64,000 bases of DNA from Spisula solida (Eukaryota; Mollusca; Bivalvia; Venerida; Mactridae), in assembly GCA_947247005.1 (NCBI GenBank), contig OX365952.1, positions 31,808,222-31,872,221 of the forward strand, given 5' to 3'. Below the pieces are notes generated by a model. That model did no database searches and was not told the DNA's origin. It was given only the letters and a program-made list of their open reading frames with translations. The translations under genes were made by a program, and so were the position numbers. Below, in pieces: positions 11,820 through 22,799 of this stretch; the first letter of the stretch is position 1; each line of letters starts with the position of its first letter.

Positions 11820-12115
11820 CTGCTGACGGATTGCGCGGGGCTATATCGTCTGGGTGAAATGCCGTTAGTTGTTATGCACCAGCCAATTGAAATCACACCC
11901 CCTACCCCGGGGAATGACGGGGATTTTACTTTTGTTTTTTCGAACCCTTGGTAAAATCCTAACCCCCAGGGCCATACAGATGGTAAACCCCCCCAAATTG
12001 TCCCCGCCCTATACTTCATATACGTGGTCACGGCAATATTTTCCTGCTATTAATTTGCGAGAAACAAAAGCCCCGCACTCACACGGGAGTGCGGTGACAT
12101 CGGTAAGGTAAAAAC
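11820..12115. repeat. C/G-rich block, probable dispersed repeat
   Basis: A locally GC-rich stretch with runs of C and G (CCCCCTACCCCGGGG, then AACCCCCAGGGCC) in an otherwise AT-rich region. Open frames exist on both strands, but neither has a recognisable domain and both are by-products of the low stop-codon density. I regard it as a dispersed repeat fragment. Confidence 0.35.
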
Positions 12116-12892
12116 ACGAGACTGTTTCGCGCCACCACCTCCCCCGTCCAGGAGGCGGTTTTCAATTGACTAGTGCATTACGGGAGCCGAATTTGTAGGA
12201 AAAGTAGGAGCTGACGTTGTTTGGGATCTTTCTCTCCCTTTTATATCTTCGAACTTGCTACTTTCTTGCTTCTTTTTAAAATAGAATATATTCTCTTATA
12301 CTTGTATTTGCTTTCTTGTCACAACCGAAACATATAATTGATAACAATGACGATGTTGATGAAGTGAGCTTTTGCGGCTATGTCGTTGGTGCACTGAGAT
12401 TAAAATCACTGTTCACCTGTTGCAAAGTACACGAATGACTTGAACGCCCTCGTATTTTGACTTAAGTTAAAACAAATCAGCTGCACATATTTCTCAGGAA
12501 ACGAAAAATATTCCATGTTTTCATTGTGTTTATTGTAGCTCTGGGAAGGTTGTGCTGTATATCTAAGAATAGAATGTTAACCCTATTTACGTAAAAGTAT
12601 AAATACAACAGTCTGGTTCCCGGTCTATAGCGGACAGGGGCAAATAATCCAGACTATTGCAAAACTAGTTAATACCCGCTCATGATTTAAATTTATTCTG
12701 TACAGATTAAAAGATCATGGCTCTTAACACCAAGTGTTTTAACTGAATGGTAATTTAAACGTAATCCTGCTACGTTCACCACCGAAACATCTTGTGTGGT
12801 ATTTGAATAGCTACGAATGTTTGGGTTTTGATTGATTTATTTCTACTTCAATAATTATTAAAATCATCTGATCCATAAGTTATTCGAGGTGC

Positions 12893-13883
12893 GTTCAAAA
12901 AGTTCGTTTACTAGTCGTTTCAATAACAACCCGTTGATAAAAGTTGGCATATCATATATGGTTGGAAAGCAAATTCAATTATCAGCAAATCTTACCCCAA
13001 CTTGTGATGAGAGCAGCGTCTGCATTTAAGTAACTATGGTATCAGTTAACCGGCGCACGTCGTACATTTGCCGTTAAACACAATCTTTAACTAAAATATT
13101 TTCACTATCGAAATTTGTACATACTTCAAAGTTCGGGAAGAAGCTTCCTGACGCATATGCAAGACTGTGCAAACATATTATTTCATTTTAGCAGTGTCAA
13201 TAGCAGATATAACATCTAATAATAAGAAGAGAGTCAAATTTCTATAGCGGCAAAATGACGTCTGCTCAACGTGTGTCGTTTTAAAGTTTTGCTCTGAACT
13301 ACAAAATGCGGCTTATCATATTAGACTTTTAAATATATTCAAGGGGCTATGGGGCATTCTTGTTGTCAATAACTCAGTTTTTAAGTGACATTTATTATTC
13401 AGCGCGGGAAATAATACTATTTAAAATTATCAAAGGTCATTGCGAAGAACGTCCGTGTGCACGTCACAGACAACGTCAGCACAAGACGCCCTCGCTAGAG
13501 ATGGACATTTACGAGGCATGTGTTTTTAAAATTATGGATGCTACACAATAACTCAAGTGCTCGTTAGAAAGGGAATGCTTTGTTGATGAATACCGGAAAT
13601 GGGTACAACGCCGACGTAAGTATTGCTGGCAGCAGGGAATAGTCCGAGGATGAGAAAAATGTTTTTCAGTATTACGTTCAAGCCGCATTGAATAATGACG
13701 TCATTGTGCGCCGCACGCGTAAACCATATGATTTTATAATGATAACAGAATTTTCATTACGTAACATATCTTGATAAAAGGTTGCGTATATGCTCAGAAC
13801 AGCTTGATTGAATCTCAGGAAAAACGAAGGATAATATTTCATAAAACCAGCAAAATTCACGAATAATTTGAACACCCCTCGTA
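12893..13883 (+). mobile_element. decayed mariner-like element
   Basis: The ends are inverted: CGAGGTGCGTTCAAAAAGTT on the left and, read inward from the right, CGAGGGGTGTTCAAATTATT followed by a TA. This end style (CGAGG..GTTCAA) is typical of mariner/Tc1-type elements. Inside, an ATG at 13255 opens with MTSAQRV before a stop. A C-terminal-like stretch at about 13580-13653 reads EYRKWVQRRRKYCWQQG, reminiscent of the W...R..KC...G terminus of mariner transposases. The catalytic DDD region is not visible and only about 400 bp separate start and tail, so the element is internally deleted and dead. Confidence 0.6.
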
Positions 13884-14211
13884 CATGTACATGTACCTGA
13901 CAGCCACATTGAACCGCAATATTAAAATAAATACATGTAAATCGATTTTACCTATTTCAAATATAACAAACACGAGGCAGTATTATGCTGGGTGTTTATT
14001 GATAACCCCTCGTATACTTAATTATAAACATGAATAAAATCTGATATTGAATACTATATTTATTGAAATTTTATACAAGCATACATGTTAGGATTTACCA
14101 GCGATACATGAAAGGTAAATATAATTTGAGTATTTGTTTTACAAATGAAATTCATTTTTATTAATATGAGGAATTAATAACTCGTGCTTGATTATTTGAT
14201 CAGTCGCAATT
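13884..14211. other. intergenic, no gene seen
   Basis: AT-rich, with a short GTACATGTACATGTAC palindrome at its left edge and AACCCCTCGTATAC at about 14005-14020 that resembles a mariner end without a partner. Confidence 0.35.
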
Positions 14212-14442
14212 TGTCGAAGGTGTTTGTCGAAGGTGCTTGTCGAAGGTGTTTGTCGAAGGCGTTTGTTGAAGGTGTTTGTCGAAGGTGTTTGTCGAAGGTG
14301 TTTGTCGAAGGTGTTTGTCGAAGGTGTTTGTCGATGGTGTTTGTCGAAGGTGCTTGTCGAAGGTGTTTGTCGAAGGTGTTTGTCGAGGGTTGTTAGTCGA
14401 AGGTTGTTAGTCGAAAGGCTATTGGTCGAAGGTTGTTTGTTG
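14212..14442. repeat. 12-bp minisatellite, ~18 units
   Basis: The unit GTCGAAGGTGTT repeats about 18 times with scattered substitutions (GTGCTT, GATGGT) and lengthens at the right end into 13-14-bp variants (GTCGAAGGTTGTTA). Because 12 is a multiple of three, open frames persist in two registers and give peptides of repeated CRRCLSKVFVEG type. These are artefacts of the period. Confidence 0.93.
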
Positions 14443-14646
14443 AAGTTAAATTCATAGGATTATTCAACTGTGTGCTATATGATTTAAGCTCAACCATCGG
14501 AGACTCGAGAGCAACAACTGTAGCGTTGACTTATCTTACCCGGTAAGGTACTAGACATATACTTACACCCTACATCACAGTGTATAATCACGAGTCCACT
14601 TCCGGTTATCGCAATAGGTCATACATGTCGAATTGTACAGCTTCCC

Positions 14647-14735
14647 AATAAGTCATACACTGAATGGAAATCATCGATTATTTTGCTCGCAATAAGTCAT
14701 ACACTGAATGGAAACAATCGATTATTTTGCTCGCA
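14647..14735 (+). repeat. 44-bp tandem duplication
   Basis: A 44-bp unit starting AATAAGTCATACACTGAATG occurs twice in direct succession (14647 and 14691) with one difference. A partial third start (CCAATAAGTCACATAG) follows at about 14742. It is a recent local duplication with no coding evidence. Confidence 0.85.
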
Positions 14736-14742
14736 ATATCCC

Positions 14743-15205
14743 AATAAGTCACATAGTAATCAGGTGTATACGATGTGCTAATCGAAAGTCTGCGAATTAT
14801 TTAGACCGATGTCTCAGAAATTCATTTAAGTGTAGACTTTGCAACATTTATGATTGTTCACTTTCCATTTTTATAGCTAACGGATCATAAAATATACTAC
14901 AGATTTACGTTTGTTATCTTAAGTATTAAGGGTTGTTTACTAGTGAATGATCATAAATCACACTTGAATATCATGTATATCTTCGAAGCACCTCAGTGAG
15001 ACGACTGACTACAAGAAAAAGTAATAATGTGTACATGTTACACGTAATAGTATGCACCCAGCCCAAAATTGATAAAAGAAATACGATATGTAGACATTAA
15101 TATTTGTTCAAGCATTTGTAAGAAATGATCCGTACATTATAGGGAATGGTTCTTCTGCATTTTTGTCATAAAATAATACGAACGAGTTAACGTAATTGTT
15201 AATAG
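14743..15205. other. intergenic, no gene seen
   Basis: AT-rich sequence without recognisable exons or inverted ends. The foldback arm begins at its right edge. Confidence 0.35.
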
Positions 15206-15550
15206 CGGTTGTAGCCACGTTAAATGTCACATCGACGCTTAATGTCGCACTTGACGTTAAATGTCGCAATAGAGCTGACGTTAAATGACGCATCGACGCG
15301 AAATGTCGCACTTGACGTTAAATGTCGCAAGGCTGACGTTAAATGTCGCATCTGTAACGTTAAATGTCGCAACAATTTGGACTGACGTTAAATGTCGCAA
15401 CATCAACGCTAAATGTCGCAATCCTTTAAGCACTCCTTTGTAGTATTATTGTTCTAGTTATAGTCCAGAAGTATCCAAGAACATCTATTCAGGGTTTGCC
15501 AGGATGTAAGGCCAAGTTTCCCGGTTGAACCGGTTTGTATTTAAACACAA
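15206..15550 (+). mobile_element. foldback element copy 2, left arm
   Basis: Starts GGTTGTAGCCACGTTAAATG and carries about nine spaced copies of the motif GACGTTAAATGTCGCA, then CAATCCTTTAAGCACTCCTTT and GTTCTAGTTATAGTCCAGA. It runs collinear with the left arm of the intact foldback element at 35689-37276. The matching right half is found only at 19555-20245, so this copy was split by about 4 kb of later insertion. Confidence 0.8.
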
Positions 15551-15764
15551 ATTTAAATATATCAGAAATTTCGGGTTGGACAGTCACGATCAACCGGTTA
15601 ATCGGATCTTATATATTATATATATTATATGTGCATTCATTTTATAGCAGCAAATAGCAACAACACTTTACACAATTAACAACAACAACAAATAAAATAA
15701 GTACACGACTGAGAGGAAAGTATGTTTCAAACGTACTTTTTCAAAAAATATTGAATACATATCT

Positions 15765-16055
15765 TTAAATAATATAAATAGATAAACAAGATCTCACGGA
15801 CGTTCTGACCATATTATTCAATTGAGCGAAACGTTTTGTTATATATATACATGTATTTGCTTTTGAATGTGTAACACTTCCAGGTACTCTTATATCATAA
15901 CAAAGCGAGTTCCATACTTTTGCCCTTGAGTAAGCCAATGGTTTTCTGCAAAACTCAAGTCTATGTTTTGGTACCAAAATAACCCATTGTTCAAATGATC
16001 TCAATGAACTGTTGTCTCTATATGTAAATAGTTGTTCCATATAAGGGGTCAAAAC
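15765..16055 (-). pseudogene. LINE reverse-transcriptase C-terminal fragment
   Basis: The minus-strand frame contains SFEQWVILVPKHRLEF, then RKPLAYSRAKVWNSLCYDIR. This matches the well-known tail signature of many non-LTR ORF2 proteins (PKxRxExxxxSLSYSGAKLWNSLP). Only the extreme 3' part is present; polymerase and endonuclease domains are missing. It is a 5'-truncated, dead retrotransposon copy sitting inside the foldback element, and of a different clade from the LINE at 39.3-45.7 kb. Confidence 0.7.
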
Positions 16056-16174
16056 GTCCAGCGACTTTAATCAGGGTGGCTCTTTTTTCCAGAGTGCTGC
16101 CTCTAGGGCTGGAATGTCATACATAAATATTTACCACACTTTACATTTTGATCAAATGGTGTGTGTCGATACAC

Positions 16175-16245
16175 CGATTGGATTCGAACCTAGGACCTGC
16201 CTATCTCTTGGTAAATTCTCTACCCAGTTGTTCTACAATTCACAT
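16175..16245 (-). repeat. tRNA-derived SINE head
   Basis: On the minus strand TAGAACAACTGGGTAGAG (A-box-like) is followed by GTCCTAGGTTCGAATCC (B-box and T-loop-like). Spacing fits a type I tRNA, but acceptor pairing fails. I treat it as a tRNA-derived repeat. Confidence 0.5.
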
Positions 16246-16255
16246 AGCAATATAT

Positions 16256-17465
16256 CAACCAGCGATGTCGATAATATATAGAGGATATTGAATGGGTGTT
16301 GGTTTATTAATTTCTGGAACGAGTTGAATTCAAAAATAAATTATTTATCACATATCAGATAAAATCAGAAAACGAGCTAGTTTCAGACATTCAAACGCTT
16401 ATAAACACTATTAAACATCGCCGTTAATACGTACATGACGTAATCATAAAAAACAGAACGTCAAATGACGTCATTTGCATAGGCAAAACATAACGCATTC
16501 TTTCGTAAAAGCGTTTCACGGGCATAACCAAACGGAAGTATCGTCATTGCCGCTGACCTTCAAGTTTTATGCTACTTTTACTTTTGAATTATGCGTACCA
16601 ATCACATGAATCATATTATAACTTAACCATTTTGAACTTTTAATACACCAAAATGATAGTTAATATGGTTATACGTGAAGTCGTCTGCGACTCGTCTGTT
16701 ATTTGTGTAGAGTATTTATTTAACTGGTAAATTCCAACAACGGTCATTTAAGATCTGACTCATTTCGGGATTCGAATACCCGACTTTCCTCTCCTAATGC
16801 GTGCCTTATCAACTATCGAGTCGAGTCTTATAAGTATTTATAAAACGTCTTAGTAGAAAACTTTAGAATTTTCTTAAAGTCGTAAAATTTCCTTAAGTGT
16901 ATCAGCTAAATAATATAATCAAGATATTAACTATTTACATGTAATGTTGATGCATTGTGTAGAGGACTACTATAATCAACATAGATTATACTTTAATTTG
17001 CTGTGAATATGCATATCGCAAGTCGATATATTTACGTTTCTCTAAGATGCATTAAAATGAAAAGGAAATCACAAAGCATGAATGAAAGGTGCTATTTATG
17101 TATAGGTGTAATACTAGGTATATAGTTTGCGTAGTCACAACATAACGTTTGCCCGGGGGCACGAAACTCGATTAAAGAAATGTAAAATTATGCACCTAAA
17201 TAAAATAAATTCACCACTATCTCATATTTTGGCCATTATATAAGAAACATTCAAAAAGAGCATAAATAATAGATACTAACCAGGAAATTATAGTTGCATT
17301 ACAAACTTAGTTAGATTTATTCAACAAGAAAAACGTTGCAATATACATACAAAAAAGTATGTTTCTAGTTAGTAAGCTGTGGTATAATATTAGCCTATCA
17401 TAACATTAAAGAATCAAAGGGAAGCTACTCTTCGTATTAGTAGTTCAAACCCATGTTTTTTCAGA
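16256..17465. other. intergenic, no gene seen
   Basis: No exon recognised. A second tRNA-like sequence lies on the minus strand at 16766-16828 (CTCGATAGTTGATAAGGC, then GTCGGGTATTCGAATCCCG). The rest is AT-rich. Confidence 0.4.
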
Positions 17466-17469
17466 TTTA

Positions 17470-19045
17470 TTACTCCCGATTTTCAGGGGAAGTCACTCTT
17501 ACCGCATTAAAATAGGTCGGACGGAGTTGCCTCCCCTGAATTCAAGGGAAGTAACTCTTGCCATATGCAGAGTTCCCTCCCCTGATTTTCAGGGGAAGTC
17601 ACTCTTACCGACTTAAAATAGGTCGGACGGAGTTGCCTCCCCTGAATTCAAGGGAAGTAACTCTTGCCCTATGCAGAGTTCTCTCCCCTGATTTTCAGGG
17701 GAAGTCACTCTTACCGACTAAAAAAGGGCGGACGGAGTTGCCTCCCCTGAATTCAAGGGAAGTAACTCTTGCCCTATGCAGAGTTCTCTCCCCTGATTTT
17801 CAGGGGATGTCACTCTTACCGACTTAAAATAGGTCGAACGGAGTTGCCTCCCCTGAATTCAAGGGAAGTAACTCTTGCCCAATGCAGAGTTCTCTCCCCT
17901 GATTTTCAGGGGAAGTCACTCTTACCGACTTAAAATAGGTCGGACGGAGTTGCCTCCCCTGAATTCAAGGGAAGTAACTCTTGCCCTATGCAGAGTTCTC
18001 TCCCCTGATTTTCAGGGGAAGTGACTCTTACCGACTTAAAATAGGTCGGACGGAGTTGCCCCCCCCCTGAATTCAAGGGAAGTAACTCTTGCCCTATGCA
18101 GAGTTCTCTCCCCTGATTTTCAGGAGAAGTCACTCTTACCGACTTAAAATAGGTCGGACGGAGTTGCCTCCCCTGAATTCAAGGGAAGTAACTCTTGCCC
18201 TATGCAGAGTTCTCTCCCCTGATTTTCAGGGGAAGTCACTCTTACCGACTTAAAATAGGTCGGACGGAGTTGCCTCCCCTGAATCCAAGGGAAGTAACTC
18301 TTGCCCTATGCAGAGTTCTCTCCCCTGATTTTCAGGGGAAGTCACTCTTACCGACTTAAAATAGGTCAGACGGAGTTGCCTCCCCTGAATTCAAGGGAAG
18401 TAACTCTTGCCCTATGCAGAGTTCTCTCCCCTGATTTTAAGGGGAAGTCACTCTTACCGACTTAAAATAGGTCGAACGGAATTGCCTCCCCTGAATTCAA
18501 GGGAAGTAACTCTTGCCCTATGCAGAGTTCTCTCCCCTGATTTTCAGGGGAAGTCACTCTTACCGACTTAAAATAGGTCGGACGGAGTTGCCTCCCCTGA
18601 ATTCAAGGGAAGTAACTCTTGTCCTATGCAGAGTTCTCTCCCCTGATTTTCAGGGGAAATCACTCTTACCGACTTAAAATAGGTCGAACGGAGTTGCCTC
18701 CCCTGAATTCAAGGGAAGTAACTCTTGCCCAATGCAGAGTTCTCTCCCCTGATTTTCAGGGGAAGTCACTCTTACCGACTTAAAATAGGTCGGACGGAGT
18801 TGCCTCCCCTGAATTCAAGGGAAGTAACTCTTGCCCTATGCAGAGTTCTCTCCCCTGATTTTCAGGGGAAGTCACTCTTACCGACTTAAAATAGGTCGGA
18901 CGGAGTTGCCTCCCCTGAATCCAAGGGAAGTAACTCTTGCCCTATGCAGAGTTCTCTCCCCTGATTTTCAGGGGAAGTCACTCTTACCGACTTAAAATAG
19001 GTCGGACCGAGTTGCCTCCCCTGATTTCAAGGGAACTAACTCTTA
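17470..19045 (+). repeat. 106-bp dimeric satellite, ~15 units
   Basis: About 14.8 head-to-tail units with a 106-bp period (unit starts near 17475, 17581, 17687, 17792, 17898 and onward). Each unit is itself a diverged dimer: CCCTGATTTTCAGGGGAAGT followed by CACTCTTACCG, then CCCTGAATTCAAGGGAAGTA followed by ACTCTTGCC. Both halves begin with a dyad (CCCTGA..TCAGGG). Units are nearly identical, with single-base variants (GGTCGAACG/GGTCGGACG). Open frames inside are only the repeat read in frame. It lies within the 4-kb insertion that splits foldback copy 2. Confidence 0.97.
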
Positions 19046-19065
19046 AGATAATAATATAAAAAATT

Positions 19066-19310
19066 CAAGGTCCACGTACCAATAGGTTTCATTGTAAACT
19101 TTGATTTAATCCAAATTTAACATCGCGTCTTATATATCCGTGTGTATTCCCATGACGTTACTATGACGTCGTGAAGTTACCACGGAAAACGCATTTTAAC
19201 TTCGTTACGTGGAATAAAACATACAGCGATTAATTATTACGCGACTGATAATAATACTTACACTTAATCTGCTAACAAAGAGGGACACACGTCGTGTCTG
19301 GCATGTTTGT
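19066..19310 (+). repeat. dispersed repeat, inverse copy at 42740-43050
   Basis: From CACGTACCAATAGGTTTCAT through GTAAACTTTGATTTAATCC, CGCGTCTTATATATCCG, CATGACGTTACTATGACGTC, CTGATAATAATACTTACACT and CGTCGTGTCTGGCAT, this tracks the reverse complement of 42740-43050 in order. It is therefore the same end of one transposon family. No coding sequence lies in it. Confidence 0.75.
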
Positions 19311-19554
19311 GCTTTTTACTGGGGGTGGGGGGCTTGCACCAATTCTGAAGTCACAACGATTTTAACCATTTCTCCACAACCAGAATCATCCAAGCAAGAA
19401 ACGAGTGCCAGCAAATCTCAACAAATGTCGTAATTTTCATCAATTTTTAAGAACAAGTGTTTATAACAATTGAATTATTTTTCTTTGCTTGTATTGTGTG
19501 AATTTTTTGGTCACTCCCAGTTGTAATAAACATCTAAAAATAACGGTTTGGGCT

Positions 19555-20245
19555 TGCACCTATAGTGGAATTTGAACCCATACTGTAGGACGTCATACGG
19601 TCGGATCAACACGGTTCACGGTCTAAGAAGTTCACGGCGACTCCAAGGTTTTTAACCCGGTTAGACGTGATACACCCCGGTTCATACACCGTAACAAACC
19701 GGGGATGCCAAACCGGCACAGTGATACTAGAACTCCGTCAGCTCAGAACCGAAACACACCGTGGCTATACCGGGATAATCGGTACTGATACCGGGATGCA
19801 ACATCGCGGTAGAGCTAAGATGTAACCACGGTTGTAACCCAGGTTTAACTCCATATTCCGATTCAGTTGAAATCTTGACCGCTCCTCACGGTAGCTCCTG
19901 GTGACTACATGAGGGTTTAAACCTTTTAAAACAATCGGGTCTGTTTTGCCAGTTGGATAAGGTTATCACGGTTCGTCTTGGCGATCAAATGTTGTTACGG
20001 TTGTACGCCGGTTCTCTGAACCGGGTATACCGAGTAAGATTCGGTTCATCCCGGTAAACACCTAATAACTGTTCTTTGGACAAAAACTATAACAGTCATA
20101 CAATAAAATAGTGTTTATAAAAGATTGCGACTTTTAGCGTCAGTCCAATATGTTGCGACATTTAACGTCACTGATGTGACATTTAGCTCTGGGAAATTGC
20201 GACATTTAGCGTCAGCCTTGCGACATTTAATGAAGTTGACTTATT
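19555..20245 (+). mobile_element. foldback element copy 2, right half
   Basis: The left part (CACCTATAGTGGAATTTGAA, GACGTCATACGGTCGGATCA, GCGGTAGAGCTAAGATGTAA) matches the interior of the intact foldback element in inverse orientation (36120-36620). The right part has GGGTATACCGAGTAAGATTC, AACACCTAATAACTGTTC and degenerate TGCGACATTTARCGTCA motifs, equivalent to the right arm at 36990-37276. The terminal nucleotides are lost, so the copy is truncated at this end. Confidence 0.75.
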
Positions 20246-20944
20246 AAGCTAAATATGAAGATGAAGTGAGTCGGCTATTGTTGATTGTGGTGGGGGCTTA
20301 ACCCTTAATCACCCTTGTTACCCTGATAAAACAACATGATTGGATATTCCCAACATGATTGAAAAATGGCCGAAATGAAAAATGTGATAAGTGCATTGTT
20401 TTTGCAATATTTTCCATATAAACTATCCAGATTGTTTATTTCAATATTACATAATCAACATATGAAGAAAATGTACTATTTGCACTAAACAATTTGCATA
20501 TAGGTAATATTTTTCACTATGTAAAGCCTTAAAGAATGTGTGGATTTTGCATTTGAGAATGAGTTTTGTACTTAAAAACGTTGTAAAACTCATTTATTGG
20601 ACTCTATGTAATGAATATCATTTGGGAAGTATCGGCAGTTGTATAAACTATGATTTGGACGTTTCAATTTTTTAAAATCTTAGATAAATTGACGCTCATC
20701 AACAATAATTCAAACATGTGTAGTATTTTTTGGATACTGACCGACGTGATTGTTAAATTTATTAGGATACTGGCCAACATGATTGTGGATAAAAACCAAC
20801 ATTACAAATTAAAATCTTGCCAATGGGATTCTCAAGGTACAAATAATTGTACATTAAAGAAGTGTGCTCATGAATTGTGGTAGCAGGTTTATGAGCATAC
20901 CCGATGTAAGGCATTTCACACCCAGTCTATAGCACTTGCTTTTA

Positions 20945-21545
20945 GGACATTTAATAATCAAAGCACTAAGAGTGCTGATGGGAGGCGATCTGGTTGCTGC
21001 TACTAAAGCTTAAACGACTTTACACGTTTAATGTTCGTTTTCTTACTGCCGATCTTGTCTTGAATGTCAAAATAGGCATATGTGACTATATAGGCATCTA
21101 GGGTATCTAAATAATTGTAAAAAGGGGCATATTGATGTATATGTAATACGTGTATTGAATGCGTATATCAAAAGTGGCTTTAAAATAATACTGCGCGCGC
21201 CTATTTATCAGATTTTACAGTACCGTCTTGTAATCCCTTCCATCACAGCGTTAGACATCTCTAGAAAGCGGCTAGTATAGCCACACCATATGATTGCATA
21301 ACATAACGATATACGATTAATTGATAAAACCATCACGTGACCCTGATCTGAAGTTTCTAAAAATAGCTATACGGCTGGGACATTTGATGAACACTTCATT
21401 TTCATATTACGAAACAAGTTCGATATCTCCCCGGCTGACTGATTATCTGCAAAAATATCGATTCAATGAACAGTTTCACAATAATTATTGGGAATGTTGA
21501 CAGTTTCTGGAACTACTTGAAAGCGGATTCACATAGCAGCCTAAA
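20945..21545 (+). repeat. dispersed repeat, inverse copy in EF-hand intron 2
   Basis: Segments such as AGAGTGCTGATGGGAGGCGA, CTTACTGCCGATCTTGTCTT, AGTACCGTCTTGTAATCCCT and ATTGGGAATGTTGACAGTTT recur as reverse complements in the same order at 31065-31810. Both copies keep an inner GTACCGTCTTGTAATC landmark and are about 0.6-0.75 kb long. No coding evidence. It is probably a non-autonomous transposon inserted in the arm of the 6.1-kb element. Confidence 0.75.
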
Positions 21546-21611
21546 GGCGGTCCAGGTTGCATTAAGAAATGGGCAATGGTAGTATAGAGAGGCTTACGCC
21601 TACCAAAAATG

Positions 21612-22385
21612 GGTACAAATGTTCACCACATCAAGACGATGTGTCATGCACAAAACCCAGGTCCCTAGCTTAAAGGTCAAGGTCACACTTAGAGGTCAAA
21701 GGTTAAAACGCCCAAATAGGCATGTGATTCGTGTCCGCTCTGTAATTTTGTCATCTCCTATTGGATATTTTATAATATTTGGTACAAATGTTCACCACAT
21801 CAAGGTGGTTGCCATGTGCAAGACCCAGGTCCCTAACTTAAAGGGCAAGGTCACACTTAGAGATCAAAAGTTAAAATTCTCAAATAGGCATGTGGTTCAT
21901 GTCCCCTCTGTAACTATGTCATTTCGTATTGGATATTTATAACACTTGGTACACATGTTGACCCCATCGAGACGGCGTGTTATGCGCAAGACCTAGGTCC
22001 CTTGCTCAAAGGTCAAGGTCACACTTAGAGATCAAAAGTTAAAATTCTCAAATAGGCATGTGATTCATGTCAGATCTGTAACTATGTCATTTCTTATTTT
22101 ATATTTATATTACTTGCCACAAATGTTCACATCATCAAGACGAGGTGTCATGCGCAAGACCCAGGTCCCTAACTCAAAGGTCAAGGTCACACTTAGAGAT
22201 CAAAAGTTAAAATTCTCAAATAGGCATGTGATTCATATCAGATCTGTAACTATGTCATTTCTTATTTTATATTTATATTACTTGCCACAAATGTTCACAT
22301 CATCAAGACGAGGTGACATGCGCAAAACCCCGGTCCCTAACGCAAAGGTCAAGGTCATACTTAGAGATTAAAAGTTAAAAGGCAC
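21612..22385 (+). repeat. ~168-bp tandem repeat, ~4.6 units
   Basis: Units start at about 21612, 21782, 21949, 22117 and 22284, each running ACAAATGTTCACCACATCAA, CAAGACCCAGGTCCCTAACT, AAAGGTCAAGGTCACACTTA, TCTCAAATAGGCATGTGATT and CTGTAACTATGTCATTTC. The last two full units are the most alike. Two open frames here are the repeat read through and show the duplicated peptide twice, so they are not genes. Confidence 0.93.
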
Positions 22386-22799
22386 AAGTATACGCTTCTG
22401 GTCTGCTTTGTTTTTTTTTTGCTATTTCGTTCTGGATTTTAAAATTACTTGGTTACATTCGCATTTACACCCGGACTCAAATGTAAAGGTCACACTTACA
22501 GACCCAGCTCTTGTCTGCTGTTCAATGTCACATTTAAGCAATTTCAAACTTGTTTCAAGTTATTCCATTTGCATAGCTTTATACTTAGATGTCTGATGAC
22601 AGCTTTTAGCGGGGGCATCCGTGTCCTGTGGACATATTTCTAGTTAAATACTTTTTTCTGCTATATGTTGGTAAAATTCATAATAAGTCAAGACAGGTAA
22701 ATTTAACACATGTATCTAAATGTGCAAAATGCATCGGGAATAGGAACAGTGAATTATGGGGACCACTGGCTAAACGCTGTGAGCATGTCTTGAATGGTG

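Larger units (their letters stand above)
8534..12890. other. intergenic 5' of the GPCR, no gene seen
   Basis: About 4.3 kb without a credible exon. It holds a hairpin-prone repeat at about 9935-10060, a C/G-rich dispersed-repeat-like block at 11820-12115 and a lone mariner-type right end at about 12438-12455 (CTTGAACGCCCTCGTATT). The GPCR promoter and 5' UTR presumably lie in the right-hand neighbourhood of 8534, but no core promoter element could be assigned. Confidence 0.4.

Noticed and set aside
11810..12111. Frames of 73 and 80 codons on both strands
   Set aside because: Both arise from a C/G-rich repeat block with few stops; neither has a domain.
14184..14457. Cys-rich repetitive peptides (CRRCLSKVFVEG)
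   Set aside because: A 12-bp period keeps frames open automatically. There is no signal peptide and no conserved spacing beyond the repeat.
17558..18133. Open frames of 67-89 codons on both strands in the satellite
   Set aside because: They read repeated units; peptide repeats follow the 106-bp period with no start context, domain or codon bias.
21619..22371. Two frames of about 105 codons with duplicated peptide text
   Set aside because: They are the 168-bp tandem repeat read through; the phase shifts between units break any longer frame.
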